From Nocardia donostiensis (GTDB lineage: Bacteria > Actinomycetota > Actinomycetes > Mycobacteriales > Mycobacteriaceae): a stretch of DNA of 38,126 nucleotides. The notes under the pieces are model-generated. The model was not told where the DNA came from. It worked only from the letters and a program-made list of their open reading frames with translations, and made no database searches. Positions 1 to 8,257 of this stretch are shown here, piece after piece (position 1 is the first letter of the stretch; the number at the start of each line of letters is the position of its first letter). The stretch covers positions 1 to 38,126 of the forward strand of contig NZ_MUKP01000044.1 in assembly GCF_002081715.1 (NCBI RefSeq). Direction: 5' to 3'. The translations under genes and the position numbers were made by a program.

Positions 1-52
1 TCTGGATACCGCCGAGGTCCATGCCGCTCCCGTCATGCCGCTGTATTTGATC

Positions 53-208
53 GGCGGCGTTCGCGGGGCCCTTCGTGGTTACGCTTCGCTACCGCCTTCG
101 GGCCCGTCGCTCCCGCCGCTGTGTTCGATTGGCGGCGTTCGCGGGGCCCTTCGTGGTTACGCTTCGCTACCGCCTTCGGGCCCGTCGCTCCCGCCGCTGT
201 GTTCGTCG
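53..208. repeat. Tandem 78-bp hairpin repeat (two full copies, one decayed copy)
   Basis: Bases 53-127 recur without change at 131-205, giving a period of 78. A decayed piece of a third copy lies at about 25-52. Each unit contains GGGCCC arms (66-71 and 100-105 in copy one) around an inner pairing GTGGT/ACCGC, so the unit can fold as an imperfect hairpin. The block reads open in several frames, which creates spurious coding extensions. It looks like a dispersed extragenic repeat of REP/MITE type. No direct repeats or transposase mark it as an insertion sequence. Confidence 0.85.
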
Positions 209-266
209 ACCTGATGCCGCCGCGATTGTCACACGGAAACAACTCCGGCGTGGACATACTGATGCC

Positions 267-1454
267 GTGGTAGCACACGATTCGGCGCCGGGAGCGCCGC
301 ACGAGGGTTCCGAAACCGGTCACCGGCACGACGCGGTTGTTTTCCAGCACGATCGCGCTCCGCTCCCACTGCGCGGATTGGTTGATCAAGGGGTGCTCAC
401 GCCCGCCCAACTGGACGCCGTACTCGCCGCCCTCGGCGAGGGCCGTCCGGTGCGCCTGTCGGCGGCCAAACTGCTAGCCGAGATCGCCGCCTATGTCGGC
501 GCTGCCCTTTTGCTGAGCGGAGTCGGCCTGTTGGTCATCGCATCCTGGGATGATCTGGCCCGAGCCGGTCGGGTCGTGTTGTTCGCCGTGGTCGCGGTGG
601 GGCTTGCCGGTACCGGTGTGGCACTGGCGGGCAGGCGCCATGGAGTGTTCCAAGCGCTGCGCGTCCGCCGCACAGTCGTTGCTGCGCCCCCGTCGTCCGG
701 GCCGGGTGATGAGCCCGTTGTGTCCAGCGGACCCGGGGGTGCTCATGGCTCCGCTATCGGCCACCCGGTTGCGGTAGGTGTCAACGGCGCGATGGCCGTA
801 TCTCGGCCGCATTCCGCCCGCACTCGGCTGGCGGCTGTGCTGTTCGTGCTGAGCTCGCTATCCACGGCCGCGGCGGTCGGCAGCGCCGTCGATAGCGGGA
901 GTGGTGATACCGCGTGGGTCTACGCCTGTTTCGCGGGCTTGCTGGTGGGGATCGCCGGTTATCTCGCGTTGCCGTCGCTGGTCGGGGTGCTGACTGTTGC
1001 CGGTTTCAGCGCCGCCGTGGTGCCCGGGGTGATGTACGAACTGCTCGATATCGACAGCCCCGGTCCCGGTATCGCCGTGCTCGGGCTAGGGCTGGTCTGG
1101 TTCGCGCTCACCAAACTCGGTGCGGTCACCGAGAGCTGGGCCGGATACCTGATTGCGGTCGTGATCGCGGTTTATGGCGCGCAGCTCGCTGGAATCGCCG
1201 AAGAATCCCCGGTGGTGTATCTGCTCACGGCGCTGGTGGCGCTGCTGTGTTTCGGGCTGTACGCGACCGACCGTTCCTGGGTGCTGATCCTCGGCGGCAC
1301 CGCCGCGTTGGCGCTGGCCGCGGTGGAGGCGGTGTGGGACTGGACCGACGGTTCGATCGGTGCCGCGGCCGCCGTGCTGGTCATCGGCGCGGGTGTGCTC
1401 GGTATCGGCAGCGTGCTGCTCGCCCGTGCACCGAAGTCGTCGGAGCTCGGGTGA
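267..1454 (+). CDS. DUF2157-like multi-pass membrane protein
   Basis: The 395-residue product has a soluble N-terminus of about 65 residues containing a GLVDQGVLTPAQLDAVLAAL segment. This resembles the start of DUF2157 proteins, where a short helical region precedes many membrane spans. About nine or ten hydrophobic segments follow, separated by a Ser/Gly/Pro-rich loop around residues 145-180. The frame is open further upstream, but that extension is only translated 78-bp repeat (RLRARRSRRC twice), so I start at GTG 267. CATACT at 255-260 sits six bases before this GTG, which fits a leaderless transcript, and there is no Shine-Dalgarno sequence. Function is unknown. It is separated by 179 bases from the catabolic operon downstream and is probably transcribed on its own. 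The family call is from overall pattern only. Confidence 0.65.
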   Translation: MVAHDSAPGAPHEGSETGHRHDAVVFQHDRAPLPLRGLVDQGVLTPAQLDAVLAALGEGRPVRLSAAKLLAEIAAYVGAALLLSGVGLLVIASWDDLARAGRVVLFAVVAVGLAGTGVALAGRRHGVFQALRVRRTVVAAPPSSGPGDEPVVSSGPGGAHGSAIGHPVAVGVNGAMAVSRPHSARTRLAAVLFVLSSLSTAAAVGSAVDSGSGDTAWVYACFAGLLVGIAGYLALPSLVGVLTVAGFSAAVVPGVMYELLDIDSPGPGIAVLGLGLVWFALTKLGAVTESWAGYLIAVVIAVYGAQLAGIAEESPVVYLLTALVALLCFGLYATDRSWVLILGGTAALALAAVEAVWDWTDGSIGAAAAVLVIGAGVLGIGSVLLARAPKSSELG

Positions 1455-1542
1455 TAGAGGCACTCACCGGACATTCCGCCTGGGCGTGACCTGGCCGGTC
1501 CGGTTTTCGGCGGGTGGTCTGGCACACATTCCGGCTCGGGTG

Positions 1543-1575
1543 TATATTTTTGCTTGGACGTCCAACTATTGGACG
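1543..1575 (+). promoter_or_regulatory. Promoter and operator-like palindrome of the mmsA operon
   Basis: TATATT at 1543-1548 is a good -10 box, with a weak TGGCAC -35 at 1520-1525. Immediately downstream is the perfect 12-base palindrome TTGGACGTCCAA (1554-1565), and the half-site TTGGACG recurs at 1569-1575. A palindrome on the expected transcription start is typical of a TetR-type repressor site in acyl-CoA catabolic operons. The regulator itself is not encoded next to it. The rest of 1455-1633 shows nothing else. Confidence 0.6.
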
Positions 1576-1633
1576 ACCGCAAATTGATCTTCCCCCTGCG
1601 GTGCGCCGCATCCACCCGCTACCCGAGGCAGGA

Positions 1634-3139
1634 ATGGCCATGGTTGCTGAACTCACACATTTCATCGGCGGGCAGCGCGTCCCGGGTGCCTCCGGCACAT
1701 TCGGTGACGTCTACGACCCGAACCTCGGCCAGGTGCAGTCCAAGGTGCCGCTGGCGAGCAAGTCCGAAGTGGAAGCGGCCATCGCCGACGCCCAGCAAGC
1801 GCAGCCGGTCTGGGCCGCGATGAACCCACAGAAGCGCGCCCGGGTGCTGATGAAGTTCGTCGGCCTCGTCCAGGACGAGATGGATTCGCTGGCCGCGCTG
1901 CTGTCGAGCGAACACGGCAAAACCCTCGCCGACGCCAAGGGCGATATCCAGCGCGGGCTGGAGGTCGTCGAATTCGCCATCGGCATCCCACATCTACTCA
2001 AGGGCGAGTACACCGATAGCGCGGGCACTGGTATCGACGTGTACTCGATGCGCCAGCCGCTCGGTGTCGTCGCAGGTATCACCCCATTCAACTTCCCGGC
2101 GATGATCCCGCTGTGGAAGGCTGGACCGGCGCTGGCCTGCGGTAACGCCTTCGTGCTCAAACCGTCCGAACGCGACCCCTCGGTGCCGCTGCGACTGGCC
2201 GAGCTGTTCATCGAGGCCGGGTTGCCCGCCGGAGTGTTCAACGTGGTCAACGGCGACAAGGAAGCCGTTGACACCCTCCTGCACGATCCGCGGATCAAGG
2301 CTGTCGGCTTCGTCGGCTCCACCCCGATCGCGCAGTACATCTACGAAACCGCCACCGCCAACGGTAAACGCGCGCAGTGCTTCGGCGGCGCCAAGAACCA
2401 CGCCATCGTCATGCCAGACGCCGACCTCGACGATGTCGCCGACCAGCTGATCGGCGCGGGCTACGGCTCCGCGGGCGAACGCTGCATGGCGATCTCGGTT
2501 GCCGTTCCCGTCGGAGAGGAAACCGCAGACCGGCTGGTCGCCAAACTCACCGAACGGGTGCACAAGCTCAACGTCGGCCGCTCCGACGATCCCGGTGCCG
2601 ACTTCGGCCCGCTGGTCGGCCTCGACGGCGTCGACCGGGTGAAAAAGTACATCCAGGTCGGTATCGACGAAGGCGCCGAACTGGTGGTCGACGGGCGCAA
2701 TCTGGTCGTCGACGGCGCCGAGGACGGCTACTTCGTCGGCGCGACCCTGTTCGACAAGGTCACCCCCCAGATGCGCATCTACCAGGAGGAGATCTTCGGC
2801 CCGGTGGTCAGCGTAGTCCGCGCCAAGGACTACGAGGAGGGCCTGCGCCTGGCCGACGAGCACGAATACGGCAACGGTGTCGCCATCTTCACCCGCGACG
2901 GCGACACCGCCCGTGACTTCGCCGCGCGAGTCCAGGTCGGCATGGTCGGCATCAATGTCCCGATCCCGGTGCCGATCGCCTACCACACCTTCGGTGGCTG
3001 GAAGCGGTCCGGTTTCGGCGATCTGAACCAGCACGGCCCGGACTCGATCCGCTTCTACACCAAGACCAAGACGGTCACCCAGCGGTGGCCTGCGGGGCTG
3101 AAGGAAAGCAACAGCTTCGTCATCCCGACGATGGACTGA
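1634..3139 (+). CDS. mmsA: Methylmalonate-semialdehyde dehydrogenase (CoA-acylating)
   Basis: MmsA oxidises methylmalonate semialdehyde from valine to propionyl-CoA with NAD and CoA. The 501 residues match the family length of about 500. The aldehyde dehydrogenase fold is clear: an NAD-binding segment GITPFNFPAMIPLWKAGPAL, the MmsA-typical CFGGAKNHAIVMPDADLD, and catalytic Cys284 in GERCMA. The frame extends upstream to 1514, but GAGG at 1625-1628 supports ATG 1634. ATG 1640 (preceded by AGGA) is a near-equal alternative. It is the first gene of a five-gene operon and is followed after 14 bases by an acyl-CoA dehydrogenase. The pairing mmsA-fadE9-mmsB is also known in mycobacteria. Confidence 0.95.
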   Translation: MAMVAELTHFIGGQRVPGASGTFGDVYDPNLGQVQSKVPLASKSEVEAAIADAQQAQPVWAAMNPQKRARVLMKFVGLVQDEMDSLAALLSSEHGKTLADAKGDIQRGLEVVEFAIGIPHLLKGEYTDSAGTGIDVYSMRQPLGVVAGITPFNFPAMIPLWKAGPALACGNAFVLKPSERDPSVPLRLAELFIEAGLPAGVFNVVNGDKEAVDTLLHDPRIKAVGFVGSTPIAQYIYETATANGKRAQCFGGAKNHAIVMPDADLDDVADQLIGAGYGSAGERCMAISVAVPVGEETADRLVAKLTERVHKLNVGRSDDPGADFGPLVGLDGVDRVKKYIQVGIDEGAELVVDGRNLVVDGAEDGYFVGATLFDKVTPQMRIYQEEIFGPVVSVVRAKDYEEGLRLADEHEYGNGVAIFTRDGDTARDFAARVQVGMVGINVPIPVPIAYHTFGGWKRSGFGDLNQHGPDSIRFYTKTKTVTQRWPAGLKESNSFVIPTMD

Positions 3140-3153
3140 ACGGACGAGGCCAC

Positions 3154-4323
3154 ATGTTCATACTCGACGACGACGAGCGGGCCATCCGCGATACCGCGCG
3201 TGAATTCGCCGACGAGTTCCTGGCTCCGCACGCGTTGGAATGGGATGAGCGCAAGCACTTCCCGGTCGACGTGCTGCGGAAATCGGGCTCGATCGGGCTC
3301 GGCGGCATCTATGTGGGCGAGGAGTTCGGTGGATCCGGGCTGCGCAGGCTCGACGCGGTCCGCATCTTCGAACAACTCGCCACCGGATGTCCCGCGGTGG
3401 CCGCCTATATCTCCATCCACAATATGGCGGCCTGGATGATCGACACCTATGGTGACCAGGAGCAACGGCACGCCTGGCTGCCCGGGTTGACCTCGATGGA
3501 TCTGCTGGCCAGCTACGCACTCACCGAGCCAGGAGCCGGCTCGGATGCCGCGGCGCTGAGCACCAGGGCGGTACGCGACGGCGACGACTACGTCCTCAAC
3601 GGCGCCAAACAGTTCATCTCGGGCGCGGGCGCCAACGATGTGTACGTGATGATGGTGCGCACCGGCAACCCCGACAAAGGCGCTGCTCGCGGTATCTCGG
3701 CACTGATCGTGCCCGCGGACACACCGGGACTCACGGTGGGGCCGAACGAAAAGAAGATGGGCTGGAACGCCCAGCCCACCCGTCAGGTGATCCTCACCGA
3801 CGCCCGGGTTCCGGTCGCCAACCGGCTCGGCGCGGAAGGCGACGGATTCCGGATCGCGATGAACGGCCTCAACGGCGGACGCCTCAATATCGCAGCCTGC
3901 TCGATCGGCGGTGCGCAGGCGGCACTGGACAAGACGGTGCCCTACCTCGCGCAGCGACAGGCGTTCGGCGCGCCGTTACTGAACAACCAGGCGCTGCAGT
4001 TCGAACTCGCCGATATGCGCACGACATTGGAGGCCGCGCGCACACTGTTGTGGCGGGCGGCGGCCGCATTGGATGCGGACACGCCGGACAAGGTCGAATT
4101 GTGCGCCATGGCGAAACGTTTCGCCACCGACGCCGGTTTCGACGTCGCCAACTCCGCTCTGCAATTGCACGGCGGTTACGGTTATCTGGCCGAATACGGC
4201 CTGGAGAAGATTGTCCGGGATCTGCGTGTGCACCAGATCCTGGAGGGCACCAACGAGATCATGCGGGTGGTCGTGGCTCGGTCGATGACCGCGGCGGCCA
4301 ACTCGGCGGTAGGAGCAGCATGA
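3154..4323 (+). CDS. Acyl-CoA dehydrogenase, probably isobutyryl-CoA dehydrogenase (FadE9/ACAD8-like)
   Basis: This 389-residue flavoprotein has the complete acyl-CoA dehydrogenase architecture: an N-terminal helical domain, the signature YALTEPGAGSDAAAL in the middle beta domain, and a C-terminal helical domain. The catalytic base is Glu364 in LEGTNEIMR. Its operon partners (mmsA, 3-hydroxyisobutyryl-CoA hydrolase, mmsB) indicate oxidation of isobutyryl-CoA to methacrylyl-CoA in valine breakdown. The exact acyl preference is inferred from context. Start ATG 3154 is preceded by GGACGAGG at a good distance, and an upstream in-frame extension would run back into mmsA. The stop overlaps the next start as ATGA. 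Confidence 0.92.
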   Translation: MFILDDDERAIRDTAREFADEFLAPHALEWDERKHFPVDVLRKSGSIGLGGIYVGEEFGGSGLRRLDAVRIFEQLATGCPAVAAYISIHNMAAWMIDTYGDQEQRHAWLPGLTSMDLLASYALTEPGAGSDAAALSTRAVRDGDDYVLNGAKQFISGAGANDVYVMMVRTGNPDKGAARGISALIVPADTPGLTVGPNEKKMGWNAQPTRQVILTDARVPVANRLGAEGDGFRIAMNGLNGGRLNIAACSIGGAQAALDKTVPYLAQRQAFGAPLLNNQALQFELADMRTTLEAARTLLWRAAAALDADTPDKVELCAMAKRFATDAGFDVANSALQLHGGYGYLAEYGLEKIVRDLRVHQILEGTNEIMRVVVARSMTAAANSAVGAA

Positions 4324-5399
4324 GCGACGAACTCGAAGTCCTGATCGACAAACGCGACGGCCTCGGGCTCATCACCCTGAATCGTCCCAAGGCGATCAAC
4401 GCGCTGAGCCACGCGATGGTACGCACCATCTCCGACGCACTGCGGGACTGGGCCGACGACGACGAGGTCCGCACCGTGGTGGTGACCGGTGCGGGCGAAC
4501 GCGGCCTGTGTGCGGGCGGTGACATCGTCGCCATCTACAACGATGCCAAGAACCGCAGGCCGCAGGTATCTGGCGCCGATTCGGAGGCGGGCCGGTTCTG
4601 GCGTGACGAGTACATCCTCAACGCGCTGATCGGCCGCTACCCGAAACCGTATGTGGTGGTGATGGATGGCATCGTGATGGGCGGCGGTGTGGGGATTGCC
4701 GGACACGGCAGCCACCGCATCGTCACCGAACGTTCGTCGGTCGGCATGCCCGAGGTCGGTATCGGTTTCATTCCCGACGTCGGCGGCACCTATCTGCTGT
4801 CGCGGGCGCCTGGTGAACTCGGCACCCATCTCGCGCTCACCACCGCGCGCATGAAGGCGGGCGACGCCATCGCAGCCGGTTTCGCCGACTATTTCGTGCC
4901 GTCGGAGCAGATCCCGTCGCTGCTGAACACGCTGCGCACCGAGAGCGCCGATATTGCGATCGCCAAATATGCCACGGCCGCACCGGAACCGGAGCTGCTT
5001 GCCCAGCGTCACTGGATCGACGCCTGCTACAGCGCCGACACGGTGGCCCAGATCGTGACCCGATTGCAGGCGAACCCGGCCGAGCAGGCGGCGCAGGCCG
5101 CGTCCGATGTGCTCACGAAATCACCGGTGGCGCTGCAGGTCACGCTGCGGTCGCTGCGTTCGGCGCGTGAGGCCGACAGCCTGGAGGCGGTGCTGAACGA
5201 GGAGTACCGGGTTTCGGTGGCCTCGCTGGACTCGCACGACCTGGTCGAGGGCATCCGCGCGCAGGTCATCGACAAGGACCGCAACCCGCAGTGGTCGCCC
5301 GCATCCCTGGCCGAGGTGGACCCCGCACAGGTGGACGCCTATTTCGCCGAATTGGGTGAGTGGGAACTGGGTTTGACGACTCCGAAGGAACAGCGATGA
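4320..5399 (+). CDS. 3-hydroxyisobutyryl-CoA hydrolase, crotonase fold
   Basis: This 359-residue protein belongs to the long (ECH_2/HIBCH) branch of the crotonase family; ordinary enoyl-CoA hydratases are about 260 residues. The oxyanion-hole segment is GERGLCAGGDI and the second is GIVMGGGVGIAGHG. They are followed by PEVGIGFIPDVGGTY, which carries the acidic residues typical of the hydrolases. The C-terminal 130 residues are the HIBCH-specific helical extension. It would release free 3-hydroxyisobutyrate, the substrate of the next gene product. The ATG overlaps the preceding stop by four bases (ATGA), as does its own stop with mmsB, indicating coupled translation. Confidence 0.9.
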   Translation: MSDELEVLIDKRDGLGLITLNRPKAINALSHAMVRTISDALRDWADDDEVRTVVVTGAGERGLCAGGDIVAIYNDAKNRRPQVSGADSEAGRFWRDEYILNALIGRYPKPYVVVMDGIVMGGGVGIAGHGSHRIVTERSSVGMPEVGIGFIPDVGGTYLLSRAPGELGTHLALTTARMKAGDAIAAGFADYFVPSEQIPSLLNTLRTESADIAIAKYATAAPEPELLAQRHWIDACYSADTVAQIVTRLQANPAEQAAQAASDVLTKSPVALQVTLRSLRSAREADSLEAVLNEEYRVSVASLDSHDLVEGIRAQVIDKDRNPQWSPASLAEVDPAQVDAYFAELGEWELGLTTPKEQR

Positions 5400-6295
5400 G
5401 CAAGACGATAGGGTTCCTCGGCCTCGGCCATATGGGCGGGCCGATGGCGGCCAACCTGGTCAAAGCCGGTTATGACGTGCACGCCTTCGATCCCGCGCCC
5501 GCCGCACAGCAGCAGGCCAGCGCCGACGGCATCACCGTCGTCGATACCGGGGTGGCGGCCGCAACCGACCGCGACATCGTGCTCACCATGCTCACCAACG
5601 GCAAGCTGGTGCGCGACGTCTACGCCGAACTGCTGCCCGCCGCGACACCGGGCACGCTGTTCATCGACTGCTCCACCATCGATGTGGCCGATGCGAAGGT
5701 CGCCGCCGCAGCCGCCCACACGGCAGGGCACCGCGCCGTCGATGCCCCCGTCTCCGGTGGTGTTGCCGGCGCCGTCGCAGGGACCCTGACGTTCATGGTC
5801 GGCGGTAACGAAGCCGATGTCGCCGAGGCCCGCCCGGTACTCGAGGTCATGGGCGCCAAGGTGGTGCACTGCGGTGGTTCCGGGGTCGGTCAGGCCGCCA
5901 AGATCTGCAACAACATGCTGCTCGGCATCTCGATGATCGGCCTGTCCGAAGCGCTGGTGCTCGGTGAAAAACTGGGCTTGAGCCATCAGGCGTTCTTCGA
6001 CGTGGTATCCACCGCATCCGGCCAGAGTTGGGCGTTGACCAGCTACTGCCCGGTTCCCGGGCCGGTGCCGACCAGCCCGGCCAACAACGACTACCAGCCC
6101 GGTTTCGCCACCGCCCTGATGAACAAGGACCTCGGTTTGGCCGCGAGCGCCCTGCGCAGCAACGGTGTCGACGGGCAGCTGGGTTTGCTGGCCGCCGAGA
6201 TCTACGACCGGTTCAACCAGGACGCGGCCGGACGTGACTTCTCGGCTATCGTCACCGATATCCGTGACCGTTCCGAGGAAAAGGGTGCGCAGTGA
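5396..6295 (+). CDS. mmsB: 3-hydroxyisobutyrate dehydrogenase
   Basis: The 299-residue product starts with the dinucleotide-binding motif GFLGLGHMGGPMAANLVKAG, typical of beta-hydroxyacid dehydrogenases. It continues with the substrate-binding motif DAPVSGGVAGA and the catalytic lysine Lys169 in GQAAKICNNMLLG. It oxidises 3-hydroxyisobutyrate to methylmalonate semialdehyde with NAD, feeding MmsA at the other end of the operon. The start overlaps the preceding stop by four bases (ATGA), and its own TGA overlaps a GTG start (GTGA). Length and motifs are normal for MmsB. Confidence 0.93.
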   Translation: MSKTIGFLGLGHMGGPMAANLVKAGYDVHAFDPAPAAQQQASADGITVVDTGVAAATDRDIVLTMLTNGKLVRDVYAELLPAATPGTLFIDCSTIDVADAKVAAAAAHTAGHRAVDAPVSGGVAGAVAGTLTFMVGGNEADVAEARPVLEVMGAKVVHCGGSGVGQAAKICNNMLLGISMIGLSEALVLGEKLGLSHQAFFDVVSTASGQSWALTSYCPVPGPVPTSPANNDYQPGFATALMNKDLGLAASALRSNGVDGQLGLLAAEIYDRFNQDAAGRDFSAIVTDIRDRSEEKGAQ

Positions 6296-7068
6296 CCGAC
6301 TTCGAGACGATTCTGCTGGAGCGTAAGGGCGGCGTCGGACTGATCACGCTGAACCGGCCGAAGGCGTTGAACGCGCTGAACGCGCAGGTCCTCGATGATG
6401 TGATCGCCGCGCTCGACGAACTGGAGCGCGCCGACGATATCGGCGCGGTGGTGATCACCGGCTCCGAGCGTGCGTTCGCGGCGGGCGCCGATATCAAGGA
6501 AATGCAGCCCAAGTCGTACCTGGACATGTTCATGGACGACTATTTCGCCCGCTGGGACCGACTGGCAGCCTTCCGTAAGCCCACCGTCGCCGCGGTGGCC
6601 GGGTACGCGCTCGGCGGCGGCTGTGAGCTGGCGATGCTGTGCGACATCCTGATCGCTGCCGACACCGCGCAGTTCGGGCAGCCGGAGATCAAGCTGGGCG
6701 TCATCCCCGGTATCGGCGGCTCCCAGCGGCTGACCAGGGCCATCGGCAAGGCCAAGGCCATGGATCTGGTGCTGACCGGCCGCAATATGGATGTGGCTGA
6801 GGCCGAGCGGGCCGGGCTGGTGTCGCGGATCGTGCCTGCCGCTCAACTGCTCGACACCGCCCTCGAGGTGGCCTCCACCATAGCCTCGATGTCGCTGCCG
6901 GTCGCCATGATCGCCAAGGAAGCGGTGAACCGCTCCTTCGAAACCACCCTCACCGAAGGACTGCGGTTCGAGCGCCGGGTGTTCCACTCGCTGTTCGCGA
7001 CCGAAGACCAGAAGGAAGGTATGGCGGCCTTCGTGGAAAAACGCCCCGCGAAGTTCACCAACCGCTGA
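6292..7068 (+). CDS. Enoyl-CoA hydratase, EchA8-like
   Basis: This is a 258-residue classical crotonase. The two catalytic glutamates are Glu112 in GGGCELAM and Glu132 in QPEIKLGVIPG, with the 20-residue spacing of bona fide hydratases. The oxyanion-hole motif is AFAAGADIKEM. It closely resembles mycobacterial EchA8 along its whole length, by memory of that sequence. In this operon it would hydrate methacrylyl-CoA to 3-hydroxyisobutyryl-CoA, completing valine breakdown between the dehydrogenase and the hydrolase. Start GTG 6292 overlaps the mmsB stop. It ends 18 bases before the convergent Hsp70-like gene, and I see no clear terminator in that gap. Confidence 0.92.
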   Translation: MTDFETILLERKGGVGLITLNRPKALNALNAQVLDDVIAALDELERADDIGAVVITGSERAFAAGADIKEMQPKSYLDMFMDDYFARWDRLAAFRKPTVAAVAGYALGGGCELAMLCDILIAADTAQFGQPEIKLGVIPGIGGSQRLTRAIGKAKAMDLVLTGRNMDVAEAERAGLVSRIVPAAQLLDTALEVASTIASMSLPVAMIAKEAVNRSFETTLTEGLRFERRVFHSLFATEDQKEGMAAFVEKRPAKFTNR

Positions 7069-7086
7069 ACCGCCGACGGGCCTCGG

Positions 7087-8142
7087 TCAACGCCAGGGCC
7101 CGGGCGGGATTCCCACGATCTGCATCGGCGTCGGCGCGGTACCGTCTTCGGCGGGCCGCGCCGGCGCGTCACGGAGGGTCAACAACCCGGCCACCGTAGC
7201 ACCGAGCCCGACCGTCACCGCTGCCGCGGCGATCAGTTTGCGTTTACCTACCGGAGTGGGCGCCGAGACCGGCCGCGCACCCTTCCTTATCCGTGTCGTG
7301 CGCACCCCCACGGCGGGACGTTCGGCGGCGAGCAGCACCGCGCCGCGCGCCGAAACATATTCCGGCTCGGCGTCGTAGACGATCGGCAGGCCGAGAGATT
7401 CGGCCAGTTCCGCGCGGATACCGGGGCTGCGGGTGCAGCCGCCCAGCAGGACGACCGCGTCGGCGTCCACCCCGGTTTCCCCGGCTATCTGGCGCACCAG
7501 TGACACCGAGTGGTGCAGGCCGGCCGCGCACAGCTCGGCCAGATCACTGCGGGTGATGACGGTGCGTTCCTCGGTTCCCGGGTCAAGTGCAGTGATCACG
7601 TGGGCGCTGCTGAGGGTTTCGCGGTGGCGGCGGATGGTGGGCTGGTCGGGGACGACCCCGCCGCGAGCCAGCTGCCAACGTAGCAGTGTGTCGTAGCCGT
7701 CGCCGCCAAGTACCGTGCTGCGGGTGCAGGCGAGCACCGAATCGGTACGGCAATCGATCTGGGTGATGGTGAGCCCGGAACTGCCCAGATCGTAAAGGAT
7801 TACCGAACCTGTATCGGGGAGAGCGCCGGTGAACCGCAGGTAGCGTAGCTGCGCCAGCGGTTCGTCGACCACGATGAGCCGGTCGCGTCCGGCGGCGGCG
7901 CGCACCGCGTCCGTATGCGTACGGCTGCGGCAGGTTACCGCAGTTCCCGTGATCAGTTCCGCACGTCTGGCCGCGGCCGCGCGCATACGGCGGATCGCTT
8001 CGCAGACCGGTTCGGCGATCCCCGCGCCCGCCCGGCGCGGAATATGACAGCGGTCGATCGGATCCAGGTGCGGCTGATCGGAGTGGGTCAGAACGGCGCG
8101 TGCGCCACCGGCGCCCGCCGACACGCCGAGTACCAGCACCAT
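7087..8142 (-). CDS. Hsp70/actin-fold protein with C-terminal membrane anchor
   Basis: The 351-residue product keeps several marks of the Hsp70/actin ATPase fold: a phosphate-2-like segment ILYDLGSSGLTITQID (115-130), GGDGYDTLL (146-154, like the Hsp70 GGDDFD element), an adenosine-type segment VVLLGGCTRSPGI (230-242), and PEYVSARGAVLLAA near 260-273. It has no peptide-binding domain. Instead a basic linker leads to one membrane span (about 302-323) and a short Pro-rich tail, so the nucleotide-binding part should be cytoplasmic and tethered. The phosphate-1 region (VLGVSAGAGGARAVL) is weak, so ATP hydrolysis is uncertain. Start ATG 8142 has no Shine-Dalgarno sequence. The role is unknown. Confidence 0.7.
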   Translation of the reverse strand: MVLVLGVSAGAGGARAVLTHSDQPHLDPIDRCHIPRRAGAGIAEPVCEAIRRMRAAAARRAELITGTAVTCRSRTHTDAVRAAAGRDRLIVVDEPLAQLRYLRFTGALPDTGSVILYDLGSSGLTITQIDCRTDSVLACTRSTVLGGDGYDTLLRWQLARGGVVPDQPTIRRHRETLSSAHVITALDPGTEERTVITRSDLAELCAAGLHHSVSLVRQIAGETGVDADAVVLLGGCTRSPGIRAELAESLGLPIVYDAEPEYVSARGAVLLAAERPAVGVRTTRIRKGARPVSAPTPVGKRKLIAAAAVTVGLGATVAGLLTLRDAPARPAEDGTAPTPMQIVGIPPGPWR

Positions 8143-8257
8143 GACTCAATGGTGACGGGCTTGGACGGTGTTGCCAAGGAAAACGGCGAAAGAATTTGCT
8201 GCATGGATGCCGGAAGGTTATTCGTTCGTCGTTATCAAGGAGTAAAAGACCGTAGGT

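Noticed and set aside
53..208. CRISPR array
   Set aside because: The units are directly adjacent without spacers, and no cas genes occur.
33..410. Open frames on both strands across the 78-bp repeat
   Set aside because: They are translated repeat units (Arg-rich or Asn-Thr-Ala-Ala-rich), with no ribosome site and no protein-like composition.
1994..3034. Long antisense frame opposite mmsA
   Set aside because: It mirrors the third-position GC bias of mmsA, is rich in Asp/Val/Gly/His with no domain, and has no start signal.
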